A DNA stretch of 64,000 nt from the NCBI GenBank assembly GCA_964516845.1, contig CAZEXP010000004.1, forward strand, positions 1 through 64,000. Direction: 5' to 3'. Shown here piece by piece: positions 9,346-17,775 of this stretch. A program made the translations under genes and the position numbers. The notes below the pieces were generated by a model. That model searched no databases, was not told where the DNA came from, and saw only the letters and a program-made list of their open reading frames with translations. The DNA is from JAPEKQ01 sp964516845. Lineage in GTDB: Bacteria; Joyebacterota; Joyebacteria; Joyebacterales; Joyebacteraceae. Position 1 is the stretch's first letter; every line of letters begins with the position of its first letter.

Positions 9346-10902
9346 CTATCGCAGCACGACGACCTTCCGCTGCGCCCGTTCGGGCCCGGCGGTGAGCACC
9401 GCGAAGTAGACGCCGGAGGCCACGCGCCCGCCGGCGTCGTCTTTCATGTTCCAGGAAGTCTCATGTTCGCCGGGTCCCCCGGTCCAGAGCGTGCGGACCA
9501 GCCGACCCGATGTGTTGTAGATGTCCACTCGTCCCCGTGGCCGCGCGCCAAGCGAGAACGACAGTCGGAGCTCCGAAGAGCACGGCTGTGGCCACGCGGA
9601 GCGGAACGCGAGCGTCGTCACCGGCGCGTCGTCCGGGACTCCGGTCGCGACGTTCAAGACGACCGGGGCGGTTGCGACGTCGAGGTCGCCGTCGCTGAAC
9701 GAGAACGAGTACATATGCTCGCCGGGAGAGAGCGGGACATCGAGCGAGAACCCGACCCCTGCCGTGTAGTCGCGGTCCGGCCCCGGGCACTCCATCGGAT
9801 AGACATCGCTGTCGACCATGAGGTTGCGAACCGCGGCCAGGTGTCCGTCGGAGTCCGTGTACGTCACGGCGAATCGGATGAGCGTGTCGGGCGCGCCGCC
9901 GCCCGATGGTCCCGCCATCGCGTCGGCGAGGCTCGGAGCCGTGTTGGAGCCCGGCGCAACGGAGTCCGTGCGCATGTAGAACGCGTAGACGTTCGTGCGG
10001 TCGTTGGCCCACTGCGCCGTCGTGATGAGCGATGTGGCCGTTCCCGCGCCAACACCGTAGTACCCGCTGGGATTGTCAGGCCCGAAGTCGGGCTGCGCGA
10101 TGAGGTCGGCGATCTCGCAACGCATGTGGAGTTCGCCACCCGTGATGGTCGCGTCGATGTCGCCGACTCGCACGTAGCTTGAATCGCGCGCGTCGACCCA
10201 GTAGAGACCGGTCTGGGCCAGAACCGGGACGTTGGCGTAGACCATCGCCAGAGCGATGCTGTCCTCAGCCGCGTCGGGATTTCCAATGATGGCCGAGTAG
10301 ACGTACCACGGTCCGAGGATGCCGCCGGAGGTCGGCCAGCTTCCGGTCGCATTCGTCAGCGTCGCGTAGACGCGCGTGTCGGAGTATCCGAACCGCGCAC
10401 CGGTCAGGTCGCACGCCGACGTGTAGTAATCGACCGCGTCACCCGCGAACTCGTCAGCCGGGTCGACCATGACACTGGCCGGTGGAGGGAAAGCGTCAGT
10501 GTGATTCTTCGGGCCGGTGAATGCCGCTGCAGAGTCGCTGTGCGTCAGGAACCAGTAGACGAGGTCGCCGTCGGGCATGGGGCAGATCGTCTCCCATGTG
10601 CCGGGGCTTCCTGCGGCGGTCTCCATCGTGAGGTCCGCCCATGTGCTCTGCGCGTCGGTCGAGTAGTAGACCGTCGCATCATCCGGCGCCCCCGGTGGAA
10701 GGCTGTCGGCGATATCGATCTGGAATACGATGTCCTCGAACGCCACGGGCGCGCTCGTCGCGATGTTATCGAGCATCGGCGGGATCTGGTCACGCGACGC
10801 AGCTTCGGCGGACGCCGGGAGCGTGCCGAGCATGGTCGAAGCCGCGAGAAACGCTGACAGCGCGACGACTGCGATGATCACGTGTGGGATCGTCGGTCTC
10901 AA
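9346..10902 (-). CDS. Secreted protein with FlgD-like C-terminal domain
   Basis: A 518-aa protein with a signal peptide (residues 1-32). It has a beta-rich middle part without a recognised family and a C-terminal Ig-like FlgD-type domain (about 430-518; VDIYNTSGRLVRTLW, SGVYFAVL, ending RKVVVLR). The C-terminal domain is a divergent relative of those at 14.5-25.6 kb. The start is TTG at 10902, placed by AGGAG seven bases upstream. Likely exported to the surface; function unknown. Confidence 0.75.
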   Translation of the reverse strand: MRPTIPHVIIAVVALSAFLAASTMLGTLPASAEAASRDQIPPMLDNIATSAPVAFEDIVFQIDIADSLPPGAPDDATVYYSTDAQSTWADLTMETAAGSPGTWETICPMPDGDLVYWFLTHSDSAAAFTGPKNHTDAFPPPASVMVDPADEFAGDAVDYYTSACDLTGARFGYSDTRVYATLTNATGSWPTSGGILGPWYVYSAIIGNPDAAEDSIALAMVYANVPVLAQTGLYWVDARDSSYVRVGDIDATITGGELHMRCEIADLIAQPDFGPDNPSGYYGVGAGTATSLITTAQWANDRTNVYAFYMRTDSVAPGSNTAPSLADAMAGPSGGGAPDTLIRFAVTYTDSDGHLAAVRNLMVDSDVYPMECPGPDRDYTAGVGFSLDVPLSPGEHMYSFSFSDGDLDVATAPVVLNVATGVPDDAPVTTLAFRSAWPQPCSSELRLSFSLGARPRGRVDIYNTSGRLVRTLWTGGPGEHETSWNMKDDAGGRVASGVYFAVLTAGPERAQRKVVVLR

Positions 10903-10947
10903 GGCTTGCTCCTGGTGTTGGGGAACCCACGTGCTTCGCCGGCGGGG

Positions 10948-11340
10948 CTACTTGTCCTTTGATTCCTTCTCATCATCGAGGAGATAGACGATCTCTCCGT
11001 CCTTGATCATGCCGCAGTCCTCGCGCGCGACCTTCTCGATCGCCCACGGATCGCTCTCGAGATCCTCGCGGCGCTCCGTCGTCTCCGCCTTGACCTCCTC
11101 GAGGACGGTAATCTCGCCCTCGAGGTTCGAGCGGATGCCGCGCATCCCGACGATCGAGAACAACCCGCTGTCGCCAAGGAGCACGGCCGCGACGAACCAC
11201 AACGCGATGGCCCAGCCGAGGATGCGAAGCACCTTCGTGGACGCTCCTGCGCCGTACCCGCCCCGAAAGAGCTTCCTCAGGACGGGCTGCTCGTCAACGT
11301 CTCGCTGCTTCCTGCGGTTCTCCGCGTTCAGACTGGGCAT
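10948..11340 (-). CDS. ftsB: Septum formation initiator protein (FtsB/DivIC family)
   Basis: A 130-aa single-pass cell division protein. It has a basic N-terminal segment, one transmembrane helix (about residues 38-60), a coiled coil (about 68-95) and the family tail with GMIKDGEIVYLL. FtsB/DivIC bridges FtsL and FtsQ in the divisome. It starts one base after the enolase stop; the eno-ftsB order is conserved in many bacteria, which supports the call. The open frame continues upstream inside eno, but the ATG at 11340 fits the family. Confidence 0.85.
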   Translation of the reverse strand: MPSLNAENRRKQRDVDEQPVLRKLFRGGYGAGASTKVLRILGWAIALWFVAAVLLGDSGLFSIVGMRGIRSNLEGEITVLEEVKAETTERREDLESDPWAIEKVAREDCGMIKDGEIVYLLDDEKESKDK

Positions 11341-11341
11341 G

Positions 11342-12622
11342 CTACTCGCTTTCGATCCCGAACACCGTCGCGCCCGGGAACTGCGCGGCGTCGCCAAGCT
11401 CTTCCTCGATGCGAAGGAGCTGGTTGTACTTGCAGAGACGGTCCGTGCGGGACGCCGAGCCGGTCTTGATCTGGCCGGCGTTCGTCGCGACCGCGAAGTC
11501 GGCAATCGTCGTGTCCTCGGTCTCACCCGAACGATGCGAGATGACGGACGTGTATCCGTTCCTGTGCGCGATTTCGATCGTGTCGAGCGTCTCGGTGATC
11601 GTTCCGATCTGGTTGAGCTTGATGAGGATCGAGTTGGCGCAACCTTCGTCAATACCGCGACCAAGCCGCTCGGGGTTGGTCACGAAGAGGTCGTCGCCGA
11701 CGATCTGGATCTCGCTGCCAAGCCGTTCGGTCATCGCGGCCCAGCCCTCCCAGTCGTCCTCGCCGTGTCCGTCTTCGATGGAGACGATTGGGTACTTCTC
11801 GACGAGACCAACGTAGTAGTCGATCATCTCGTCGCTCGTCCTGGGCTTGCCCTCGAAGATGTACTTGCCGTCCTTCATGAACTCGCTCGCCGCGGCGTCG
11901 AGCGCGATGAACACCTCGTCGCCCGCGCCGTAGCCGGCCTTGTCGATGGCGGTCATGATCGACTCGATGGCTTCCTCGTTCGACCCGAGGTTCGGTGCGA
12001 ACCCGCCCTCGTCGCCGACGGAGACGGAGAGACCCTTCTCCTTGAGCACGGACTTGAGAGCGTGGAAGACCTCGGCGCCCGTGCGGAGCGCTTCCGCGAA
12101 GCAGTCGGCGCCGGCCGGGACGATCATGAACTCCTGGATGTCGACGTTGTTGTCCGCGTGCTTCCCGCCGTTGAGGACGTTCATCATCGGGACCGGGAGC
12201 AGACACGCGGAGACGCCGCCGATGTAGCGGTAGAGCGGGAGGTCGAGCGCCTGCGCCGCCGCCTTCGCACACGCGATGGAGACGCCGAGGATAGCGTTGG
12301 CGCCGAGCTTCTCCTTGTTCTCGGTATTATCGAGCGCGAGGAGCATGTCGTCGATGGCGACCTGCTGATCCGCGTCGAATCCAACGAGCTCCGGAGCGAT
12401 GATCTCGTTGACGTTGCGTATCGCCTTGAGCACGCCCTTGCCGAGGTATCTGTCTGAGTCACCATCCCTGAGTTCCACCGCCTCGTACGAACCGGTCGAC
12501 GCACCGGACGGAACGGCCGCGCGTCCGAAGATGCCCGACTCCAGCCAGACATCGACCTCGATAGTGGGATTACCTCGCGAGTCCAGAATCTCGCGACCGA
12601 AGACGTCTACGATCGTCGTCAT
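11342..12622 (-). CDS. eno: Enolase
   Basis: A 426-aa phosphopyruvate hydratase, interconverting 2-phosphoglycerate and phosphoenolpyruvate in glycolysis. Full family length. Hallmarks: GAST loop in SGASTGSYEAVELRDGD, the signature ILIKLNQIGTITET, and the active-site segment VISHRSGETEDT. Metal ligands fall in the usual places (ALDAAASE, SIEDG, VGDDLF). A strong promoter lies about 100 bases upstream. Confidence 0.98.
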   Translation of the reverse strand: MTTIVDVFGREILDSRGNPTIEVDVWLESGIFGRAAVPSGASTGSYEAVELRDGDSDRYLGKGVLKAIRNVNEIIAPELVGFDADQQVAIDDMLLALDNTENKEKLGANAILGVSIACAKAAAQALDLPLYRYIGGVSACLLPVPMMNVLNGGKHADNNVDIQEFMIVPAGADCFAEALRTGAEVFHALKSVLKEKGLSVSVGDEGGFAPNLGSNEEAIESIMTAIDKAGYGAGDEVFIALDAAASEFMKDGKYIFEGKPRTSDEMIDYYVGLVEKYPIVSIEDGHGEDDWEGWAAMTERLGSEIQIVGDDLFVTNPERLGRGIDEGCANSILIKLNQIGTITETLDTIEIAHRNGYTSVISHRSGETEDTTIADFAVATNAGQIKTGSASRTDRLCKYNQLLRIEEELGDAAQFPGATVFGIESE

Positions 12623-12725
12623 TGTATCTCCAGGGATATGTCATGGATGCCCGGCGTCAGCGGCCCCGAATCGTGACCGACGCACCGATGCGGTGTGAGC
12701 TCCCGCAGTTGGGAGACCTTGCGAC

Positions 12726-12755
12726 ACTATAGGGACCTCGTTCGGCGGGTGTCAA
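12726..12755 (-). promoter_or_regulatory. Sigma-70-type promoter upstream of eno
   Basis: On the minus strand TTGACA (12750-12755) and TATAGT (12726-12731) are 18 bases apart. It gives a leader of about 95-100 bases to the enolase ATG and probably serves the whole eno-ftsB-ccsA-resB run. Confidence 0.75.
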
Positions 12756-12881
12756 GCACGAACAGCCCGCACAGTGGGCAGTATGCCGCCCGCGGGCCTG
12801 CGGAGAGTCCCTTCCAAGTGGGTGTGTCCTCGGAGGTTGGGTCCGGCAGGGTGACGTAGGCGAGCCGGACTCAGAGAGCCC

Positions 12882-12910
12882 TTGACAGGAGGGTCGTGCA
12901 GTGATATCCT
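12882..12910 (+). promoter_or_regulatory. Sigma-70-type promoter for the HTH-M29-like gene and following run
   Basis: TTGACA at 12882-12887 and TATCCT at 12905-12910 are 17 bases apart, about 120 bases before the ATG at 13033. The remaining intergenic sequence (12623-12881) holds the divergent eno promoter and no further gene that can be supported. Confidence 0.6.
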
Positions 12911-13032
12911 ATACCCGCTGGAAAATTAGACCGGCCCAAAAGGACAAAATGCGGGGCCGGTGTGCGGGTCGCGCCGGTTGGTCATCAGATGATGACAGGC
13001 GAAGTCGGTGCGGCCGGCAGGGAAGGACGGAC

Positions 13033-14559
13033 ATGGCGCTCCACAAGGGCAACGATGAGATACGAGGGTTGGGTGCGGCGCCCGCACGCGAGGTGACGAT
13101 GGTCGAGCGCCCCGTGCAGATCAAGGCCCTCTCGAACCCCGAACGCGCGCGGATCCTCACGCTCCTCATCGAGCGGCCGGGAACGGCGAAGCAAGTTGCG
13201 GACTGGATCGAGGGGACGCGGGGCCGCGTCCACTATCACATCAAGGAACTCGAGAAGGCCGGTCTCGTTGAACTCGTTGCGAAGGTCGAGAAGGGCGGCG
13301 TGGTCGAGAAGTACTACCGGGCCGTCGCGCGCAATTTCTATGTGGCGCAGGGTATCGGGGAGCACGATGGGCTGACGGGCGATGTCCGTCAGATGATCTC
13401 GCAGAGCATGCTCGGCTGGCGGCGGCGCGAGGTGCTCGATGTCGATCAGGACGAGATCGCGACGAAGGTCGTGAGGGATTGCCTCCAGGCGAACGCCGGC
13501 GACGTCATTCTCGTTCAGGGCGCGTTCGCGCACCGCGACATCATACAGCCGCTGGTGAAGGCGGTGGAGAGAACGGGTGGTCATGCGCTCGTGTCGTACG
13601 ACGGCCGCGCCGGGCACGACTACATTCTTAGATGGAAGGACGACATTGCCTCGATCATCGTCATCGAGGAGCCGATCGAGTACCCCGTCAACGGCGTGAA
13701 CGGCGCAGGCGATGCGGCGACCCACGGAGCGGAGTTTCTCAAGGATCTCGTGCGGAACGGCATGCGGCATCTGTATGCCGGTGTCCCCGGCTACCCGCTC
13801 GAGAATCCAACCTTCCGCGCCTTCGTGGAGAGCGGGAAGCGCATCATCTATATGGGCTACCCGACACCCGAGAAGGCGGAGATCATGGGGCTCGACTACC
13901 GCGCGCTCCACGACGCGTGGTGGACGGCGCTCGACATCGACTACGGCGAGCTCTCGGAGCAGTGTGAGCTGCTCGCGAGTCGGCTCGGCGCGGGCTTGCA
14001 GGTCCGCGTGACGTCGTCCGGTGGAACGGATATCACGTTCGGGGTCACCGGACGAGAGGTCTTCGTCGATGATGGCATCATCTCGGACTGGGAGACGGAA
14101 CACCAGCGCGGGTGGGGTCATCTACCCGCGGGGAAGGTCATCGTCGCGCCGGTCGCCGGCACCGCGAACGGCACCATCCACAGCGAGATGACCGACTACT
14201 TCGGCGTACCCATTCATGACATTCGGCTCCAGTTCCGCGATGGCGCGGTCGTCTCGGCGACCGCGGGGGAGAATGCCGAACTGCTGGAACTCGTTCTTGC
14301 CGAGGGCGGAGACACCGGCCGCCTTGCCGGTGGCTTCGAGATCGGGACGAACCCGCAGATCACCAACCCGGTCGGCTACGAGGTGTGGGACTCGAAGTCG
14401 CACGGCGATGCCACATTGAGGATCGGAGACAACCGGCTCATCGGCGGTGAGAACGCGGCACCGCTCTCCTGGGGATTCATCATCACGGAGCCGACCGTCG
14501 AGCTTGACGGAGAGACCGTACTCGCCGGGCGCGCGTTCCATCTCCAGGAAGACGCCTGA
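13033..14559 (+). CDS. ArsR-type HTH fused to an M29-aminopeptidase-like domain lacking metal ligands
   Basis: A 508-aa protein. Residues about 25-105 form an ArsR-type winged helix (LSNPERARILTLL, VHYHIKELEKAGLVE). Residues about 130-508 match the M29 leucyl aminopeptidase/aminopeptidase T fold in order: GDVILVQG, SSGGTDITF, LPAGKVIVAPVAGTANGTI, GTNPQI, GDATLRIGDN, PTVELDG. Compared from memory with active members, the metal-binding residues look replaced: Glu in LPAGE is K368, the Glu before IGTN is not in place, His in GTVHIALG is Thr, and the terminal HxD reads SWG. It may be a ligand-sensing regulator rather than a peptidase. It heads the secreted-protein run, 14 bases upstream. Confidence 0.75.
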   Translation: MALHKGNDEIRGLGAAPAREVTMVERPVQIKALSNPERARILTLLIERPGTAKQVADWIEGTRGRVHYHIKELEKAGLVELVAKVEKGGVVEKYYRAVARNFYVAQGIGEHDGLTGDVRQMISQSMLGWRRREVLDVDQDEIATKVVRDCLQANAGDVILVQGAFAHRDIIQPLVKAVERTGGHALVSYDGRAGHDYILRWKDDIASIIVIEEPIEYPVNGVNGAGDAATHGAEFLKDLVRNGMRHLYAGVPGYPLENPTFRAFVESGKRIIYMGYPTPEKAEIMGLDYRALHDAWWTALDIDYGELSEQCELLASRLGAGLQVRVTSSGGTDITFGVTGREVFVDDGIISDWETEHQRGWGHLPAGKVIVAPVAGTANGTIHSEMTDYFGVPIHDIRLQFRDGAVVSATAGENAELLELVLAEGGDTGRLAGGFEIGTNPQITNPVGYEVWDSKSHGDATLRIGDNRLIGGENAAPLSWGFIITEPTVELDGETVLAGRAFHLQEDA

Positions 14560-14573
14560 GCAAAGGAGCTACC

Positions 14574-16157
14574 ATGCGCACACCATGGATGATGGCCGGA
14601 TTCCTCGCACTTCTCATCCTCGCTTCTTCGTCGGCATGTGCTGTCGAGGCCAGATCGGAGACGCTCTGGATCTTCGACGCGGACTTCGAGGACCTCCTCG
14701 GTGACAACGTCGGGTGGGTGTCGGAGGATCTCTCCGGCACGCTCGGTGTCGAGAACTATTGGCACAAGGATACGATCCGCACCAGCGGGTTCCCGTACCT
14801 CGGCGACTCGACCTGGTGGTGCGGGACGTACAATCCGTGCTGGCTCCAACCGAGAGGGTACGGTAACGACTGGTACCAGCTGATGTGGCGCGACTTCCCG
14901 CTCTCGGAGTGGAGCACGGCGGGGGATACGGTCACGCTCGAGTGGGACCAGCGGTTCGCGATCGAGGGCGGCTACGACTATGGCTATGTCGACCTCTCTG
15001 ACGACGGTGGTGCGACCTGGTCAACGCTCGCGTCCTTTGATAACCCGCACTTCGCAGGGAAGCCGGGGCCGAGCGTCGACTGGGACCATTGGAACTTCGG
15101 GCACTGGCAGTTGGACATGAGCGTCTACGGCGAGTCGGACGTCGTCGTTCGCTACCGGTTCGAGTCCGACGAGTGCTACTCGTCGCAGGACCAGCCCGAC
15201 AACCCGCCGATCAGCACGTGCCTCGACGGTGCCTGGCAGCTCGATAACATCGAGTGGAAGGTCAACAACGCCACCGTCTGGCTCGACGACTGCGAATCGC
15301 CGGGCGACAACGGGTGGCAGCATCCGGATGTCCCGGCGACCAGTCAGACCGGTATCACGTTCCGTCGCTCGCTCGAGACGGTGATGGGCGACCCGCGCTG
15401 GATGATGGTCGCCTACGATGAGGGCAGCGGTGTCATGGTGAGTGACCAGCAGAGTCGGCTGTTCTCTCCGGCCGTTGACATCTCGGGTGCGTCGGACCTC
15501 GTCCTGGAGTGGTCCGGTTGGATCGACATGCCGCAGTGCGCGAACGACATCGCCCAGATCGCTACCGACATCGGTCAGCTCCCGGAGTGCTTCACGTTCG
15601 ACACTGGTCCGTTCGGCGATCCATGGCCTACGTATTATGGTGGCCCCCTCGCCTTCCTTCTCACGGAGGACTACGCACTGCATGCCGGGTATGACTGGTT
15701 CAAGATGCGAGTCTGGGCCATGAACCACGCCCCCGAGGACTCGCTCGGCTGCCACGGCGTCGGGTTCATGCTCGACCGCTTCCGTGTGGGTGTTCCGCTT
15801 CTAACGCACGTGCCCGAAGACCCAATCCTCGCGACGCGGCTTCTCGCACCGAGCCCGAACCCGTTCAATCCGACGACAACCATCGCGTACACGCTCGCGG
15901 CTCCGGGGCGCGTGACCATTTGCGTGCATGATGCGGCCGGTCGTGTTGTCCGCACGCTCATCGACGAAGAGCGCGCGGCCGGCGAGCACGCGACCGTCTG
16001 GAATGGCCGCACCGACACCGGTGACCGCGCGGCGAGCGGCGTCTACTTCGTGAGGATGGTGACGAGTTCGGATATCGGCGCTGCGCCGCCCGGCGACGCT
16101 TCGCGCGGTGGTGGTTCCAGTGAGACACGGCAGCAGAAGCTTGTGCTGCTCAAGTAG
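14574..16157 (+). CDS. Secreted WWCG-family protein with FlgD-like C-terminal domain (paralogue 1)
   Basis: A 527-aa protein with a signal peptide (residues 1-26). A beta-sandwich-like domain follows, in which LWIFDADFED, HKDTIR, LGDSTWWCG, RGYGNDW and LEWDQR recur in its paralogues. A second block about residues 225-400 begins with a repeated DDCESPGDNGW segment. The C-terminal FlgD-type Ig fold (about 425-527) has SPNPFNPTTTIAY and ends in KLVLLK. No catalytic motif was found; it resembles jelly-roll binding domains. It starts 14 bases after the regulator fusion. Confidence 0.78.
   Translation: MRTPWMMAGFLALLILASSSACAVEARSETLWIFDADFEDLLGDNVGWVSEDLSGTLGVENYWHKDTIRTSGFPYLGDSTWWCGTYNPCWLQPRGYGNDWYQLMWRDFPLSEWSTAGDTVTLEWDQRFAIEGGYDYGYVDLSDDGGATWSTLASFDNPHFAGKPGPSVDWDHWNFGHWQLDMSVYGESDVVVRYRFESDECYSSQDQPDNPPISTCLDGAWQLDNIEWKVNNATVWLDDCESPGDNGWQHPDVPATSQTGITFRRSLETVMGDPRWMMVAYDEGSGVMVSDQQSRLFSPAVDISGASDLVLEWSGWIDMPQCANDIAQIATDIGQLPECFTFDTGPFGDPWPTYYGGPLAFLLTEDYALHAGYDWFKMRVWAMNHAPEDSLGCHGVGFMLDRFRVGVPLLTHVPEDPILATRLLAPSPNPFNPTTTIAYTLAAPGRVTICVHDAAGRVVRTLIDEERAAGEHATVWNGRTDTGDRAASGVYFVRMVTSSDIGAAPPGDASRGGGSSETRQQKLVLLK
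15806..16058 (+). repeat. FlgD-domain coding repeat, copy 1
   Basis: About 250 bases coding for the start and core of the FlgD-like domain. It is nearly identical at DNA level to segments in the three paralogues downstream, including synonymous positions around the NPFNP codons and the HDxAGRVVRTL codons. This suggests recent duplication or gene conversion. Confidence 0.75.
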
Positions 16158-16168
16158 GGGGATCACGC

Positions 16169-17767
16169 ATGAGGTATCTTGCCGGAGTTGTCCTGGCCGC
16201 TCTTGTGGTGGCAACGGTCGCGATGCCGGTGGCGGCGGGTGAGCTTGCTTCCATAGCACGGAGCGAGACGCTCTGGATCTTCGATGCGGACTTCGAGGAC
16301 CTCGTGTCTCCGGACAATCTCGGGTGGACGTCCATCGACTACTCCGGGACAACGTTCCAGGAGAACCATTGGCACAAGGATACGATTCGACTCGACGGCT
16401 TCGAGCATCTCGGCGACAGCACGTGGTGGTGCGGGATGGTTGATACGACCGGCTGTTGGGAGCATCCAAGAGGCTACGGGAACGACTGGCACCAGGAGAT
16501 GTGGCGCGATTTTGCTCTGGGAGAGTGGAGCAGTCCTGGCGATGCGGTCACGCTCGAGTGGGACCAGCGGTACGCGATGGAGCACGACTACGACTACGGT
16601 TACGTCGACCTCTCCGAGGATGGGGGCGCATCGTGGCAGATGCTCGTCGGTTTCAACGACTGGGGATTCGCCGGACGACCGTGTCCCGGCTACCCCTGTC
16701 ACTGGGACGGTGAGAAGGGCCATCCCGAGCTTGACCTCACGCCGTGGGCCGGAGTAGACGTGAGGATCAGGTTCCGGTTCGAGTCCGACGGGGCGTACTC
16801 CCCTCAGGACCAATGGTCGTACCCCTCGTGCGACGACATCCGAGACGGCGCTTGGCAGCTGGACAATGTCCAGTGGAAGGTGAACGGGAGCACCGTCTGG
16901 CTCGACGACTGTGAGTCGCCCGGCGACAACGGGTGGCAACATCCAGACAGACAGTCGTCGGGGCAGACCGGCACGCTCTTCCGGCGATCGCTCGAAACGG
17001 TGATGGGCGAGCCTCGCTGGATGATGGTGGCGTACGACGGCTCGAGCCGACGGGTTCCCGACGATCACGATACATTCCTGCTGTCGCCACCGATAGATAT
17101 CTCCAACGCCGACGATGTGACCGTGCAGTGGTCCGGCTGGATCGACATGCCTGAGGGGAGCGGTGATTTCATCGGGATGTGCCTGCACCCCAATGACAAT
17201 CCCGAGTGTCTTGGCTTCTTCGTGATGGGGCGCACCCCTATCGGACTTCCGGGATCGCATACCGGGGGACCAGAGCCCTTCGTTTTGGAGTACAGCGCGT
17301 CGTGGCCGGCGGACTCGGACTGGATGATCGCGGGTGTCCGATCGAAGAACCGCCCTCCGGCTGCCTCTCCGGATCTTCATGGTGCGGGATTCATGCTCGA
17401 TCGTTTGCGCGTCGGCGTGCCGCTCGACACGCACGTGCCCGAAGACCCAATCTTCGCCACGCGTCTCCTCGCGCCGAGTCCCAATCCGTTCAATCCGACC
17501 ACGACCATCGCATACACGCTCGCGTCACCCGGCCGCGTGACCATCCGCGTGCACGACATCGCGGGGCGCGTCGTCCGCACGCTCGTCGACGAGGAACGCT
17601 CGGCAGGCGAGCACGCGACCGTCTGGGACGGCCGCACCGACTCGGGCGACCGCGCGGCGAGCGGTGTGTACTTCGTGCGGATGACAGCGGACCCAACGGC
17701 CGGCCACCTGTCCGACGGCGACGGTTCGCGGAAGTTGCGTCAGCAGAAGCTCGTGTTGCTCAAGTAG
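16169..17767 (+). CDS. Secreted WWCG-family protein with FlgD-like C-terminal domain (paralogue 2)
   Basis: A 532-aa protein with the same architecture as the gene before it: signal peptide (1-23), LWIFDADFED, HKDTIR, DSTWWCG, RGYGNDW, LEWDQRYA, a DDCESPGDNGW block, and a C-terminal FlgD-type domain ending KLVLLK. Similarity to paralogue 1 is very high across the whole length, pointing to a recent tandem duplication. AGGGGG precedes the ATG, 11 bases after the previous stop. Confidence 0.78.
   Translation: MRYLAGVVLAALVVATVAMPVAAGELASIARSETLWIFDADFEDLVSPDNLGWTSIDYSGTTFQENHWHKDTIRLDGFEHLGDSTWWCGMVDTTGCWEHPRGYGNDWHQEMWRDFALGEWSSPGDAVTLEWDQRYAMEHDYDYGYVDLSEDGGASWQMLVGFNDWGFAGRPCPGYPCHWDGEKGHPELDLTPWAGVDVRIRFRFESDGAYSPQDQWSYPSCDDIRDGAWQLDNVQWKVNGSTVWLDDCESPGDNGWQHPDRQSSGQTGTLFRRSLETVMGEPRWMMVAYDGSSRRVPDDHDTFLLSPPIDISNADDVTVQWSGWIDMPEGSGDFIGMCLHPNDNPECLGFFVMGRTPIGLPGSHTGGPEPFVLEYSASWPADSDWMIAGVRSKNRPPAASPDLHGAGFMLDRLRVGVPLDTHVPEDPIFATRLLAPSPNPFNPTTTIAYTLASPGRVTIRVHDIAGRVVRTLVDEERSAGEHATVWDGRTDSGDRAASGVYFVRMTADPTAGHLSDGDGSRKLRQQKLVLLK
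17431..17683 (+). repeat. FlgD-domain coding repeat, copy 2
   Basis: Second copy of the near-identical DNA segment encoding the FlgD-like domain. It shares with copy 1 even the upstream linker codons (HVPEDPI). Confidence 0.75.
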
Positions 17768-17775
17768 GGAGACGC

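Noticed and set aside
13033..14559. Annotating the M29-like protein as an active leucyl aminopeptidase
   Set aside because: The expected metal-ligand residues appear replaced and a DNA-binding domain is fused in front.
17206..17775. An upstream extension of the third WWCG paralogue
   Set aside because: The open frame runs through the end of paralogue 2, while a clear ribosome-binding site and signal peptide place the start at 17776.
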